Assembly (NCBI RefSeq): GCF_000010725.1
Contig: NC_013855.1
Location: 1,163,501-1,227,500, forward strand
Source: Azospirillum sp. B510
Lineage (GTDB): Bacteria > Pseudomonadota > Alphaproteobacteria > Azospirillales > Azospirillaceae
Direction: 5' to 3'
Length of the DNA: 64,000 nt
The notes beneath the pieces were generated by a model, which saw only the letters and a list, made by a program, of their open reading frames with translations, searched no databases and was not told where the DNA came from. Made by a program: the position numbers and the translations under genes. Below, one piece after another: positions 54,857-62,956 of this stretch. The stretch's first letter is position 1, and the number at the start of each line of letters is the position of its first letter.

Positions 54857-55873
54857 TTATTTGCCTTGCCAGTCGTACCAGCGCTTGGCGATCTCATCGC
54901 GGTGTTCCGCCCAATAGGCCATGTCCAGATTGACCTGGCCCTGGGTGTGTTCGTCGGGCAGGGTCGCCCGCACATCGGGCTTCAGCAAATCCTTCGACCC
55001 GGTGTTGGTCGGCGCATAGCCGGTCAGCAGGGCGAAGTCGGCCTGGGCCTGGGCGCCAGTGGCGAAGGCGATGAACTTCATCGCGGCTTCCTTGTCGACC
55101 GTCCCCTTGGGCACGACCAGCGCGTCGGCCGCCGTCAGGTTCTGGTCCCACGAAATCCCGACATCGACGCCGGAGCGCCGGATGGCGTCGATGCGGCCGT
55201 TCCAGAACATGCCGATCGGCGCCTCGCCCGAAGCCAGCAGCTGCTGCGACTGCGCCCCGCCCGACCACCAGATGATCTGCGGCTTGATGGTGTCGAGCTT
55301 CTTGAAGGCGCGGTCGAGATCGAGCGGATAGAGCTTGTCGGGCGCCACGCCGTCGGCCAACAGCGCCAGTTCCAGCACGCCCGGCGCCGACCATTTGTAG
55401 AGGGTGCGCTTGCCGGGGAAGCCAGTCAGGTCGAACAGGTCGCTCCAGCTCTTGGGCGTCTTCTTCCTGAACTGGTCACGGTTGTAGCCCAGCGCGAAGG
55501 AGTAATAGAAACTGCCGACCGAATAGGGGGTGACGAACCGCGGGTCGAGCTTGCTCTTGTCGATGACGGAGAAATCCAGCGGCTCCAGCAACCCGTCCTT
55601 GCCCGCCTTGACGGCGAAGTCGTTCTCGACATCGACCACGGTCCAGGCCGGCTTGCCGCTCTCGACCATCGCCTTCAGCTTGCCATAGTCGGTCGGGCCG
55701 TCCTGCAACACGTTGATGCCGGACTGCTTGGCGAAGGGCTTGGCCCAGGCATCCTTCTGGGCATCCTGGGTAGTGCCGCCCCAGCTCGTGAACACCATGT
55801 CCTTGGCGAGCAGCGGTGTGGACCACAGAATGGCGGCGCCGAACAGAGCGCCCACGGACAAAAGCTTGCTCAT
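54857..55873 (-). CDS. Periplasmic substrate-binding protein (PotD/SBP_bac_8 type)
   Basis: 338 residues with a Sec signal peptide (MSKLLSVGALFGAAILWSTPLLAK). MVFTSWGGTTQDAQKDAWAKPF and AWTVVDVENDFAVKAGKDGLLEPLD match polyamine/organic-ion binding proteins. Captures the substrate for the PotABC-like importer. Ligand unknown; amine or carboxylate likely. 136 bases before the permease. Confidence 0.92.
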   Translation of the reverse strand: MSKLLSVGALFGAAILWSTPLLAKDMVFTSWGGTTQDAQKDAWAKPFAKQSGINVLQDGPTDYGKLKAMVESGKPAWTVVDVENDFAVKAGKDGLLEPLDFSVIDKSKLDPRFVTPYSVGSFYYSFALGYNRDQFRKKTPKSWSDLFDLTGFPGKRTLYKWSAPGVLELALLADGVAPDKLYPLDLDRAFKKLDTIKPQIIWWSGGAQSQQLLASGEAPIGMFWNGRIDAIRRSGVDVGISWDQNLTAADALVVPKGTVDKEAAMKFIAFATGAQAQADFALLTGYAPTNTGSKDLLKPDVRATLPDEHTQGQVNLDMAYWAEHRDEIAKRWYDWQGK

Positions 55874-55948
55874 TTCTTTTTCTCCCTGTTTTCGATGAGC
55901 GGTACCGGTGTTTCCGGCCGTTCAACCAGACTTTCGGACGCGTACGGG

Positions 55949-56263
55949 TCAACGAAGCGGCGAGAACGGCGCCGCCTTCAGTATCCTGTTCTCCATCTCC
56001 TCGATCAGCGCCTGGATCTTGGGCAGGAAGGTCTGCCAGGCCGGGTCGGCCGCCAGGGCAGCGCGCCGGGCCTCGCGGTCGTTGAGATCGGCATAGGCCC
56101 AGATGTGCACGATCTCGTTGAGTCGGCCGATTTCCGAGAAGAAATAGCCGACCAACGTGCCAAGATGGCCCCGCTGGATCGCGATCCCCTCTTCCTCGAC
56201 CAGTTTCAGATAGGCCGGAACCGTCCCCGTCTTCAGCCGGTAGGTCCGCATCTCGTAGATCAT
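55949..56263 (-). CDS. NIPSNAP-family protein
   Basis: 104 residues beginning MIYEMRTYRLKTGTVPAYL, then GYFFSEIGRLNEIVHIWAYADLNDREARRAAL: the ferredoxin-like NIPSNAP fold, common in bacterial catabolic operons though its biochemical role is unsettled. GAGGAGGG before the start. Confidence 0.88.
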   Translation of the reverse strand: MIYEMRTYRLKTGTVPAYLKLVEEEGIAIQRGHLGTLVGYFFSEIGRLNEIVHIWAYADLNDREARRAALAADPAWQTFLPKIQALIEEMENRILKAAPFSPLR

Positions 56264-56274
56264 CGCCGCCCTCC

Positions 56275-57762
56275 TCAGCGCATCACGAAGGGATCGGCGA
56301 TCGGCTCGTCGGAGGTGCGGATCCACACCGACTTGGTGCGGGTGTAATCCAGCACCGCCTCCAGACCGCCCTCCCGACCCAGGCCGCTCAGTCCGTAGCC
56401 GCCGAACGGCACGATCGGCGACACGGCGCGGTAGGTGTTGACCCAGACCACGCCGGCCCGGATGCGCCGGATCATCCGGTGGGCGCGGGTCAGGTTGTTG
56501 GTGAAGACGCCGGACGCCAGACCGAACTCGCTGTCGTTGGCCTTGGCCACCGCGTCCTCCTCCCCATCAAAGGGAATGACGCTGAGAACCGGGCCGAACA
56601 GCTCCTCCCGCACGCAAGCGACGCTCTGGTCGGCGCAGGCCAGGATAGTCGGCTCATAGTAGAAGCCGTCGCCCGGGGCGCCATCCGGTCCGTCATGCCG
56701 CCGCCCGCCGGTGACCAGCCGGGCTCCGGCCTCCAGGCTGCGGGCCACCACGTCTTCGATATGCGCGATCTGCCGCGCGGTCGCCAGCGGCCCCATCTCG
56801 GTGACCGGATCCTGCGGGTTGCCGATGCGGATCTCCTTGGCCTTGCGCGTCAGGACCTCGAGCAGACGGCTGTGGACAGTGCGCTCCACCAGCAGGCGCG
56901 AGCCGGCGACGCAGCTCTGCCCGGAGGCGGCGAAGACGCCCGCCACCACGGCGTTCGCCGCGCTCTCCAGATTGGCGTCGCCGAAGACGATGACCGGCGA
57001 CTTGCCGCCCAGTTCCAGGGTGGTGTAGGCGAGATTCGCCGCCGTGTTGCGCACCACGTGCCGGGCGGTGGCCGGCCCGCCGGTGAAGGCGACGCGCGAG
57101 ACCAGCGGATGGCTGGTCAGCGTCCGGCCACACTCGTCGCCGAAGCCGGTGACGATGTTGACCACGCCCTTCGGAAAGCCGGCCCGCTCCACCAGCCGGG
57201 CGAATTCCAGCAACGGCGCCGGGCCATCCTCGGACGCCTTCAGCACCACCGTGCAACCGGCGGCCAGCGCCGGCCCCAGCTTCACGGCGGAGAGGAACAG
57301 CTGCGAATTCCACGGCACCACGGCGGCGACGACACCGATCGGCTCGCGGCGCAGGAAGGCCTCCATGTCGGCCTTGTCGACCGGCAGATACGCCCCCTCC
57401 ACCTTGTCGGCAAGCCCGCCGTAATAGCGGTAATACTGGGCGACATAGCCGATCTGCGCGCTGGTTTCCCGGATGATCTTGCCGGTGTCGCGGGTCTCCA
57501 GCTCGGCGAGACGGCCGCTGTGTTCGGCCACCAGATCGCCCAGCCGGTTGAGAAGGGCGCCACGCGCCGACGCGGTCAGGCCGGCCCAGGCCGGATCGGT
57601 CAGGGCACGGTGGGCGGCGCGGACCGCGCGGTCGACCTCCGCCGCCGTCGCCGCCGGCATCACGGCCCAAGCGGATCCCGTGGACGGATCGATGCTGTCG
57701 AAGGTCGCCTCGCCCGGTTCGAACACGCCGTCGATATAGGCTTGGAAGCGCGGCAGCGGCAT
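56275..57762 (-). CDS. NAD(P)-dependent aldehyde dehydrogenase
   Basis: 495 residues. Catalytic Cys in AASGQSCVAGSRLL, general-base Glu in TTLELGGKSPVIVFG, NAD-binding VPWNSQLFLSAVK and the C-terminal VPFGGYGLSGLGREGG. ATG at 57762 behind GGGGGAAAG; the frame reaches 57792. Probably oxidises the aldehyde formed by the monooxygenase encoded next to it (inference). Confidence 0.93.
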   Translation of the reverse strand: MPLPRFQAYIDGVFEPGEATFDSIDPSTGSAWAVMPAATAAEVDRAVRAAHRALTDPAWAGLTASARGALLNRLGDLVAEHSGRLAELETRDTGKIIRETSAQIGYVAQYYRYYGGLADKVEGAYLPVDKADMEAFLRREPIGVVAAVVPWNSQLFLSAVKLGPALAAGCTVVLKASEDGPAPLLEFARLVERAGFPKGVVNIVTGFGDECGRTLTSHPLVSRVAFTGGPATARHVVRNTAANLAYTTLELGGKSPVIVFGDANLESAANAVVAGVFAASGQSCVAGSRLLVERTVHSRLLEVLTRKAKEIRIGNPQDPVTEMGPLATARQIAHIEDVVARSLEAGARLVTGGRRHDGPDGAPGDGFYYEPTILACADQSVACVREELFGPVLSVIPFDGEEDAVAKANDSEFGLASGVFTNNLTRAHRMIRRIRAGVVWVNTYRAVSPIVPFGGYGLSGLGREGGLEAVLDYTRTKSVWIRTSDEPIADPFVMR

Positions 57763-57784
57763 GATCTTTCCCCCACAGGTTGCC

Positions 57785-58819
57785 TTACGCAAAGGCGGGC
57801 ATCACGTTGCGGATGAAGAGTTCCAGCGATTTCTTCTTCCGTTCATGGCTGATGCCGGCATCGATCCACATGCTGTATTGATCATAGCCCAGCGCCTTGT
57901 AACCGGACAGACGCGCGATCACTTCGTCGGGCTGGCCGATGACCAGCTTCTCCCGCATGTTCTGCGGCGAGTACATCGGCATCTCGGCCTTTTCCTCGGC
58001 GCTCAGCGGTTCGATGAAGCCCTGGCGGATCGGCCGCTGGTTCTTGAACCAGGCGCCGAACGCGCAATAGAAGTCGCTCAGATCGCGCGACAGCCGCTCG
58101 GTCTCCTCGGCGGAATCGGCGACGAAGGTGTGCTGCAACAGCATGATCTGCGGGCGCGGGATCTCCGGATGCGCCGCGCAGGCGGTGTTGAAGCGCTCCA
58201 TCAGGCTGGCGACCTCGCCGTCGCCGGCGGCCAGCGGCGTGACCTGAACGTTGCAGCCGTTGGACACCGCGAAATCATGCGAATTGGGGTCTCGCGCCGC
58301 GATCCACAGCGGCGGATAGTTCTGCACCGGTCCGGGCGCCGAGGTGGTCGACGGGAAGGACCAGAATTCACCCTCATGGGCGTAATCGCCCTCCCACAGC
58401 TTGCGGACGGTGGGCACCATTTCGCGCAGGCGCTGGCCGGCGCCCCAGGCGTCCAGGCCCGGCATCAACCGCTCATATTCGAAGGAGTAGGCGCCGCGCG
58501 CGATGCCGACATCCAGCCGGCCTCCGGTAGCGATGTCGGCCAGCGCCGCCTCGCCGGCCAGCTTGATCGGATGCCAGAACGGCGCGATCACCGTGCCGGT
58601 CCCCAGCCGGATGCGGCTGGTCCTGGCGCCGAGATAGGCGATGTTGATGAAGGGGTTGGGCGCGATGGTGAACTGCATCCCGTGATGCTCGCCGATCCAG
58701 GCGGTCTCGAATCCCCCCTCCTCGGCGATCTGGACCAGTTCCGTCAGCTCGTCGAAGAGCTGGCTGTATGATTTGGCGGTGTCGTTCCGCTCCATATGAA
58801 GGAAGAGAGAGAATTTCAT
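57785..58819 (-). CDS. LLM-class (luciferase-like) flavin-dependent monooxygenase
   Basis: 344 residues. Bacterial-luciferase barrel: MKFSLFLHMERND, AEEGGFETAWIGEHHGMQF, RIRLGTGTVIAPFWHPIKLAGEAALADIATGGRLDVGIARG and the substrate end YDQYSMWIDAGISHERKKKSL. Uses reduced FMN supplied by the adjacent flavin reductase. Such two-component enzymes oxidise or cleave small N-, S- or O-containing compounds, including pyridine-type rings in Arthrobacter. Substrate here unknown. Confidence 0.92.
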   Translation of the reverse strand: MKFSLFLHMERNDTAKSYSQLFDELTELVQIAEEGGFETAWIGEHHGMQFTIAPNPFINIAYLGARTSRIRLGTGTVIAPFWHPIKLAGEAALADIATGGRLDVGIARGAYSFEYERLMPGLDAWGAGQRLREMVPTVRKLWEGDYAHEGEFWSFPSTTSAPGPVQNYPPLWIAARDPNSHDFAVSNGCNVQVTPLAAGDGEVASLMERFNTACAAHPEIPRPQIMLLQHTFVADSAEETERLSRDLSDFYCAFGAWFKNQRPIRQGFIEPLSAEEKAEMPMYSPQNMREKLVIGQPDEVIARLSGYKALGYDQYSMWIDAGISHERKKKSLELFIRNVMPAFA

Positions 58820-58867
58820 ATCGGCTCTCGCTGTTCGGATGGTGTTTGGCGCGTTCTTCGGTCTCGG

Positions 58868-59827
58868 TCAGACGGCGCGCGACAGGGGTTGGACGGTTCC
58901 CGACACCTCGTCCCCGACATAGACGCCGAACTCGTCCTCGCGCCGTTCGGCGACATAGCGTTGCAACATGCTGCGCACCGCGTCGCCGGGAAGCTTCGCC
59001 CAGGGAATTTCGTCAAAGCCGACCAGCCGCGCGCCCGCCCCCTGCCCCGCCCCCTGCCCCGCCCCCTGCCCCATCGACGGCCCGTCCAGCAGCTTGCCGC
59101 GGTAATAGATCGACACCCGGCGGTCGTTGTCCTCGTCGAAGACGGCGAACAGGAAACTGAGATCGGCGGTGGCGCCCAGCCCCGCCAGCCGATGCAGCAG
59201 CCCGTCGGAACGGCCAGGCTTGCCCAGCGTCTCGGCGGTCGGCAAGGCGAAGCCGCCGTCAGCGGTCTCGACCAGCAGGATTTCACCGTCCCGTTCCAGG
59301 ATCGCGCCCACCAGCGTTTGCCGGCCGCGCGTCTCCATCGCCTTCTGCTCCAGGCCGAAGGTGACATAGGCGCCCCGGCAATACCCCAGCGGGTTCACGG
59401 GGGCATGGCCGCAGCCGCGCACACGGCCGATCAGGATCACATGGTCGCCGGCATCCACAATCTGATGCATCGAGCAGTCGAGCCAGGCGGAGGTTCCGGC
59501 GAAGACCGGGTTCCCGGCCGGGCCGGGCCGCCAATCCACCGTCGCGAACCGGTCCTCGACCTTGGACGCGAAGGTCCGCGACACGTCGCGCTGGTCTTCC
59601 GCCAGGACATTGACGGCGTATCCCGCCGCGGCCTCGAACACCGGGCGGGTCGCGGCGGTCTTGGCGAGGCAGACCAGCACCAGCGGCGGGTCCAGCGACA
59701 CGGAGGTGAAGGAGTTCGCGGTGAAACCACGCGGCTGGCCGCCGCCGTCGATGGTGGTGACGACTGTCACGCCGGTGGCGAAGGCGCCAAGCACGTTGCG
59801 CAGTTCGCGAACATCGATGCTGTCCAT
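58868..59827 (-). CDS. Flavin reductase with C-terminal degenerate NUDIX-like extension
   Basis: 319 residues. Residues 1-160 are a standard FMN reductase (LRNVLGAFATGVTVVTT; GFTANSFTSVSLDPPLVLVCL; GYAVNVLAEDQRDVS; GRVRGCG). About 170-315 form a second domain resembling NUDIX (TLVGAILERDGEILLVETADGGFALPTAETLG) but lacking the REUXEE acid cluster, so probably non-hydrolytic. A GAGQ tandem linker occurs at about 253-264. Supplies FMNH2 to the LLM monooxygenase. ATG at 59827 behind GAGGAGGAAAG. Confidence 0.87.
   Translation of the reverse strand: MDSIDVRELRNVLGAFATGVTVVTTIDGGGQPRGFTANSFTSVSLDPPLVLVCLAKTAATRPVFEAAAGYAVNVLAEDQRDVSRTFASKVEDRFATVDWRPGPAGNPVFAGTSAWLDCSMHQIVDAGDHVILIGRVRGCGHAPVNPLGYCRGAYVTFGLEQKAMETRGRQTLVGAILERDGEILLVETADGGFALPTAETLGKPGRSDGLLHRLAGLGATADLSFLFAVFDEDNDRRVSIYYRGKLLDGPSMGQGAGQGAGQGAGARLVGFDEIPWAKLPGDAVRSMLQRYVAERREDEFGVYVGDEVSGTVQPLSRAV
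59034..59072 (-). repeat. 12-base in-frame tandem repeat in the flavin reductase
   Basis: About three units of GCCCCGCCCCCT on the + strand, encoding G-A-G-Q repeats in the C-terminal domain. Similar to the repeat at 60634-60664. Confidence 0.75.
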
Positions 59828-59888
59828 GGGCAGACTTTCCTCCTCTGGCGTGTTGGGCGCCTCGATGCATGTCGGGCTTCGCACGGGT

Positions 59889-60758
59889 TCATGGAACGGC
59901 GGCGTCGAGGAAGTCGCGCAGCACGGCGTTGACCCGGTCCGGCGACACCAGCGCCATCATGTGACGTTCGTCGGGCAGCGATATCGCGCGCCCGTCCGGC
60001 GTTTCAGCCGCCATGCGACGGGACATGGCCGGGGATGAATTCAGGTCGAGATCGCCCGTCAGGTAGAGGACGGGCATGGTCAGTGTGTTGAGCCGTCCGA
60101 CATGAGCGCGGTCGCCCGACGCGAAAATGCGGTAAGCGCGGGCGTAGCCGACCGGATCGGCATTCTCCAGCCAATCCCGCACCATCTCCACCTTCGCGAC
60201 CAGATCGGGGGCCGGAGTGTCGCCGAACCAGCGGCCGAGCGCCCGATCGGCGGCGCTGCGCGGACCGACCCGGTCGATCTCGGCGGCGCGGGCGAGCACG
60301 GCGACCCGCTGTTCGTCGGAGCGGTCATAGACGGCGTTCAGGGCGACCAGCCGGCGGACCCGCTTGGAATGGGCGACGGCGAAGCCAAGAGCCACCAGCG
60401 CGCCCATCGAATGGCCGACGATGTCGGCGGCATCGATGCCAAGATCATCGAGCAGCCGGGCCAGCTGGGCGACGAAGGAGTCCAGCCCGCCATCGGTGGC
60501 CTCCAGCCCGCTGGCGCCATGGCCCAGCATATCGTAGACAATGACCCGCCGGGTGCCGGCGAAGGCGGCGATCTGAGGTTCCCACACCTCCTTGCACAGG
60601 CCGACACCGTGAATGAAGACGAGCGGCGCTCTCTGCCCGCCCCCTTGCCCGCCCCCTTGCCCGATGTCACGGTAGGCGGTCACTCCAGCCATCGGGGAGT
60701 TCGCCGCCGGGGGGGCCGCCGTCCCGACGGCCTCCCTCTCCCAGACCGGGTCAGGCAC
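59889..60758 (-). CDS. Alpha/beta hydrolase
   Basis: 289 residues. Nucleophile elbow VGHSMGAL (Ser), oxyanion region FIHGVGL, Asp in YLTGDLDLNSSP and His near the C-terminus in DERHMMALVSPD. A GQGGGQGGGQ linker occurs at residues about 33-42. Likely hydrolyses an enol-lactone, ester or amide made by the monooxygenase. GTG start at 60758 overlaps the upstream gene; ATG 60692 is the alternative. Confidence 0.88.
   Translation of the reverse strand: MPDPVWEREAVGTAAPPAANSPMAGVTAYRDIGQGGGQGGGQRAPLVFIHGVGLCKEVWEPQIAAFAGTRRVIVYDMLGHGASGLEATDGGLDSFVAQLARLLDDLGIDAADIVGHSMGALVALGFAVAHSKRVRRLVALNAVYDRSDEQRVAVLARAAEIDRVGPRSAADRALGRWFGDTPAPDLVAKVEMVRDWLENADPVGYARAYRIFASGDRAHVGRLNTLTMPVLYLTGDLDLNSSPAMSRRMAAETPDGRAISLPDERHMMALVSPDRVNAVLRDFLDAAVP
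60634..60664 (-). repeat. 12-base in-frame tandem repeat in the alpha/beta hydrolase
   Basis: Units of TTGCCCGCCCCC on the + strand encode G-Q-G-G repeats before the catalytic domain. Confidence 0.7.
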
Positions 60759-61338
60759 TGGTGCCGCCGAGGTCCTTGAGATCCTGATAGCGATCGCCGA
60801 TCCGGTGATGTGGACGGCCGCCGATGGATGCGCCCAGCGCCACCACCACCTCGTCGGGGGCGGGGGCGTCGAGGATCGAGAACTGTATGGTCAGGTAGTG
60901 CGAGCGCATCCCCTCGTCATGCTTGTGCATCAGCGGGATCACGACCGGGCAGTTCGCACCGCCCCGGGTGTTGGTGAAGCTGAGATAGCTCTTCGCCCCG
61001 ACCGCGTTCCGATAGTGATTGCCAAAGCGCAGGGTGTGGATCAGGGCCGAGGCGTGTTCGATCTCACCAGACGTGCCGACGACCGCCGCCTTGCCGTAGC
61101 CTTCCACCACCTCGCCACCGCCGGCGGCCTTCAGAATCTCTGAGGTAAGGAGTTCGCCCAGCACCGGCGCCATCGCGTGGATTTCCGGCTTCAGATCTTC
61201 AACATACCCGCGACCGGCCCATGGGTTTTTCAGGACGGCCGCCGCTGCGATCAGCGTGAGGGGCTTCTCGGCCTTGCGTCCGCCTTCGATCAGCGTGTTT
61301 TCCACATAAAGGACGGTCTTTCGAACTTCCAAAACCAT
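60751..61338 (-). CDS. Amino-acid-synthesis family protein (DUF1185)
   Basis: 195 residues. ENTLIEGGRKAEKPLTLIAAAAVLKNPWAGRG and GKAAVVGTSGEIEHASALIHTLRFGNHYRNAVGAKSYLSFTNTRGG match the DUF1185/AA_synth family, frequently encoded with flavin monooxygenase catabolic genes but of unknown activity. ATG at 61338 has GGAG upstream; ATG 61350 is the alternative. First gene of the ten-gene operon. Confidence 0.88.
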   Translation of the reverse strand: MVLEVRKTVLYVENTLIEGGRKAEKPLTLIAAAAVLKNPWAGRGYVEDLKPEIHAMAPVLGELLTSEILKAAGGGEVVEGYGKAAVVGTSGEIEHASALIHTLRFGNHYRNAVGAKSYLSFTNTRGGANCPVVIPLMHKHDEGMRSHYLTIQFSILDAPAPDEVVVALGASIGGRPHHRIGDRYQDLKDLGGTSA

Positions 61339-61391
61339 GTCGGTCTCCATGAAGGCCTAACGTCGCGCGTCGATCTTCGTCATCTCGTATT

Positions 61392-61403
61392 ATGGTATAC
61401 CAT
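61392..61403. promoter_or_regulatory. GntR-type operator before the monooxygenase operon
   Basis: Perfect palindrome ATGGTATACCAT, 54 bases upstream of the operon's first ATG. The half-site recurs before the gntR gene at 61553. Confidence 0.75.
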
Positions 61404-61552
61404 CATACTGGAGCGTGGTTCAAGCTGGATTCGCGAAGTGTCCAACCGCTGGAGTTTCAGGCACCCAAACTGAGATAGCGGAGGGATCGAAGCCCCAACG
61501 ATCCAGCCAGAGGGCCCCCCTGCCTTCCAGCAGATCCTTGTAATTTGATATT

Positions 61553-61568
61553 ATGGTATTATGGTATT
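61553..61568. promoter_or_regulatory. Tandem ATGGTATT half-sites before the gntR gene
   Basis: ATGGTATT twice in direct tandem, sharing ATGGTAT with the palindrome at 61392. 100 bases before the GntR start; probable autoregulation. Confidence 0.6.
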
Positions 61569-61667
61569 CCGAAAAGCGACGGCTTCCCGACCGCCTCAGC
61601 CATTTTTTGAACGAGGCATGGATTCCGTGTTATGGCAGCGTGGCTGGACAGACGAGAGAACAACCCG

Positions 61668-62399
61668 ATGAGCGATGCATCGCCGTCCCTTAAAGTTGAC
61701 CGCGAGATCCGGACGCTGCGCACGCTAGCCCTTGAAAAGCTGCGGGACGCCATCGTCAGCATGCAATTCAAGCCGGGCGACCGCCTGGTCGAGCGCGCGC
61801 TGGTCGAGCAGTTGGGCGTCAGTCGGACCGTCGTCCGCGAGGTGCTGCGGCACCTCGAAACAGAGGGTCTGGTCGAGAATATTCCGCATCAGGGTCCGAT
61901 GGTCGCCCGCCTGACGGAGTCGACCGCGCGGCAAATCTATGAACTGCGGTCAATTCTCGAAGGGGCGGCGGCCCGGGCCTGCTCCGAAAGCGCATCGGAC
62001 CACGACTTCGTACGCCTTGACGCGGCCTTGCAGGACATCCGGCTAGGGTATGAACGGCACGATATCAAACAGATCCTCGACGCCACCACACGCTTTTACG
62101 AGATCATGTTCCTCAGCGGCGGGAAGGACGTCGCATGGGACATCGTGCAGACGCTGAACGCGCGCATAACCTATCTGCGGGCTATGACGATCAGTTCGAC
62201 CGGCCGCAACAAGAACGGCCCTACGGAGTTGGAACGCATTCTCGCCGCCCTGCGAGCGCGGGATGCCGACCAGGCCGAGGCGACCTGCTTGGCACATGTC
62301 AAGGAAGCCGGAACAATCGCGCTTCAAGTGCTTCGCCAGGAAATTCCAATGGACAAAGCCATGACTGACCTTCCCCCGACGGAAAGGACACCGGGTTAA
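61668..62399 (+). CDS. GntR-family regulator (FCD subfamily) of the monooxygenase operon
   Basis: 243 residues. Winged helix (LALEKLRDAIVSMQFKPGDRLVERALVEQLGVSRTVVREVLRHLETEGLVEN) and FCD domain (IYELRSILEGAAARACSESA; TRFYEIMFLSGGKDVAWDIV). ATG at 61668 preferred; ATG 61632 possible. The last about 12 codons (from 62366) appear to lie in the end of an IS3-type element, so the C-terminal tail may differ from the ancestral protein, though the FCD domain looks complete. Confidence 0.9.
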   Translation: MSDASPSLKVDREIRTLRTLALEKLRDAIVSMQFKPGDRLVERALVEQLGVSRTVVREVLRHLETEGLVENIPHQGPMVARLTESTARQIYELRSILEGAAARACSESASDHDFVRLDAALQDIRLGYERHDIKQILDATTRFYEIMFLSGGKDVAWDIVQTLNARITYLRAMTISSTGRNKNGPTELERILAALRARDADQAEATCLAHVKEAGTIALQVLRQEIPMDKAMTDLPPTERTPG

Positions 62400-62640
62400 G
62401 CGGCTCGAAGCTCGGCCTGGTCCGGGGTGATGCAGCCGAGAACCAAGTGCAGTCTCTGGCGATTGTCATAGCCTTCGATGTAGGCGAACAGGTCCCTGCG
62501 AGCGGCGTCGCGCGTTGGATAGCGGGCGCCATGGACGAGTTCCGCTTTCAAACTGCCGAAGAAGCTTTCCATCGGGGCGTTGTAGCTGCGCCGCCCCTTC
62601 GGATTCCCCGCAGTTGCCTTTGCGGCTCCTCGATTGCACG
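62366..62640 (-). pseudogene. IS3-family transposase remnant (orfB 3' end)
   Basis: The minus strand encodes YNAPMESFFGSLKAEL, then ARRDLFAYIEGYDNRQRLH and LGCITPDQAELRAA, ending at 62396: the C-terminus of an IS3 orfB. The preceding SRKGNC motif (62610-62627) is in another frame, so it is frameshifted as well as truncated. TGACCTTCCCCC at 62366 looks like an IS3 terminal repeat start. Only about 275 bases remain. Confidence 0.8.
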
Positions 62641-62918
62641 ACAGCGTTGTTCGTCAGTGCCTTGCGGTAGTCCCCAGCGGCGTATTGGCCGCTTCTTCGG
62701 TTGAAATCCGCAACCGCAGGTCATGATTCACCTGAAATTCGGCGCGCCTGCCCCCAAGCTCAACGAAACCTCATATCCCAAAGCCTGATCCGGCGAATAT
62801 GGGCCGTGCCAAGTGAAACATCGGAGGCAGGCCGCCAGAAATATTATTTTGCAATTGGCTCAGCCTATCCCGGAATCCGAATGGTGCCTTGGATGAATTC
62901 CTACCCATCCGGGGATGT
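62641..62918. other. Intergenic between IS3 remnant and amt 3' end
   Basis: No supported coding sequence; composition irregular and lower in GC than the genes around it. Could include further IS debris. Confidence 0.35.
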
Positions 62919-62939
62919 CCCCTCCGAAAATCGGAGGGG
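62919..62939 (-). terminator. Stem-loop downstream of amt
   Basis: CCCCTCCGA, loop AAA, TCGGAGGGG: a perfect 9-base stem 17 bases past the amt stop. No U-tract. Confidence 0.65.
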
Positions 62940-62956
62940 AATCGCCATTACTCCGT

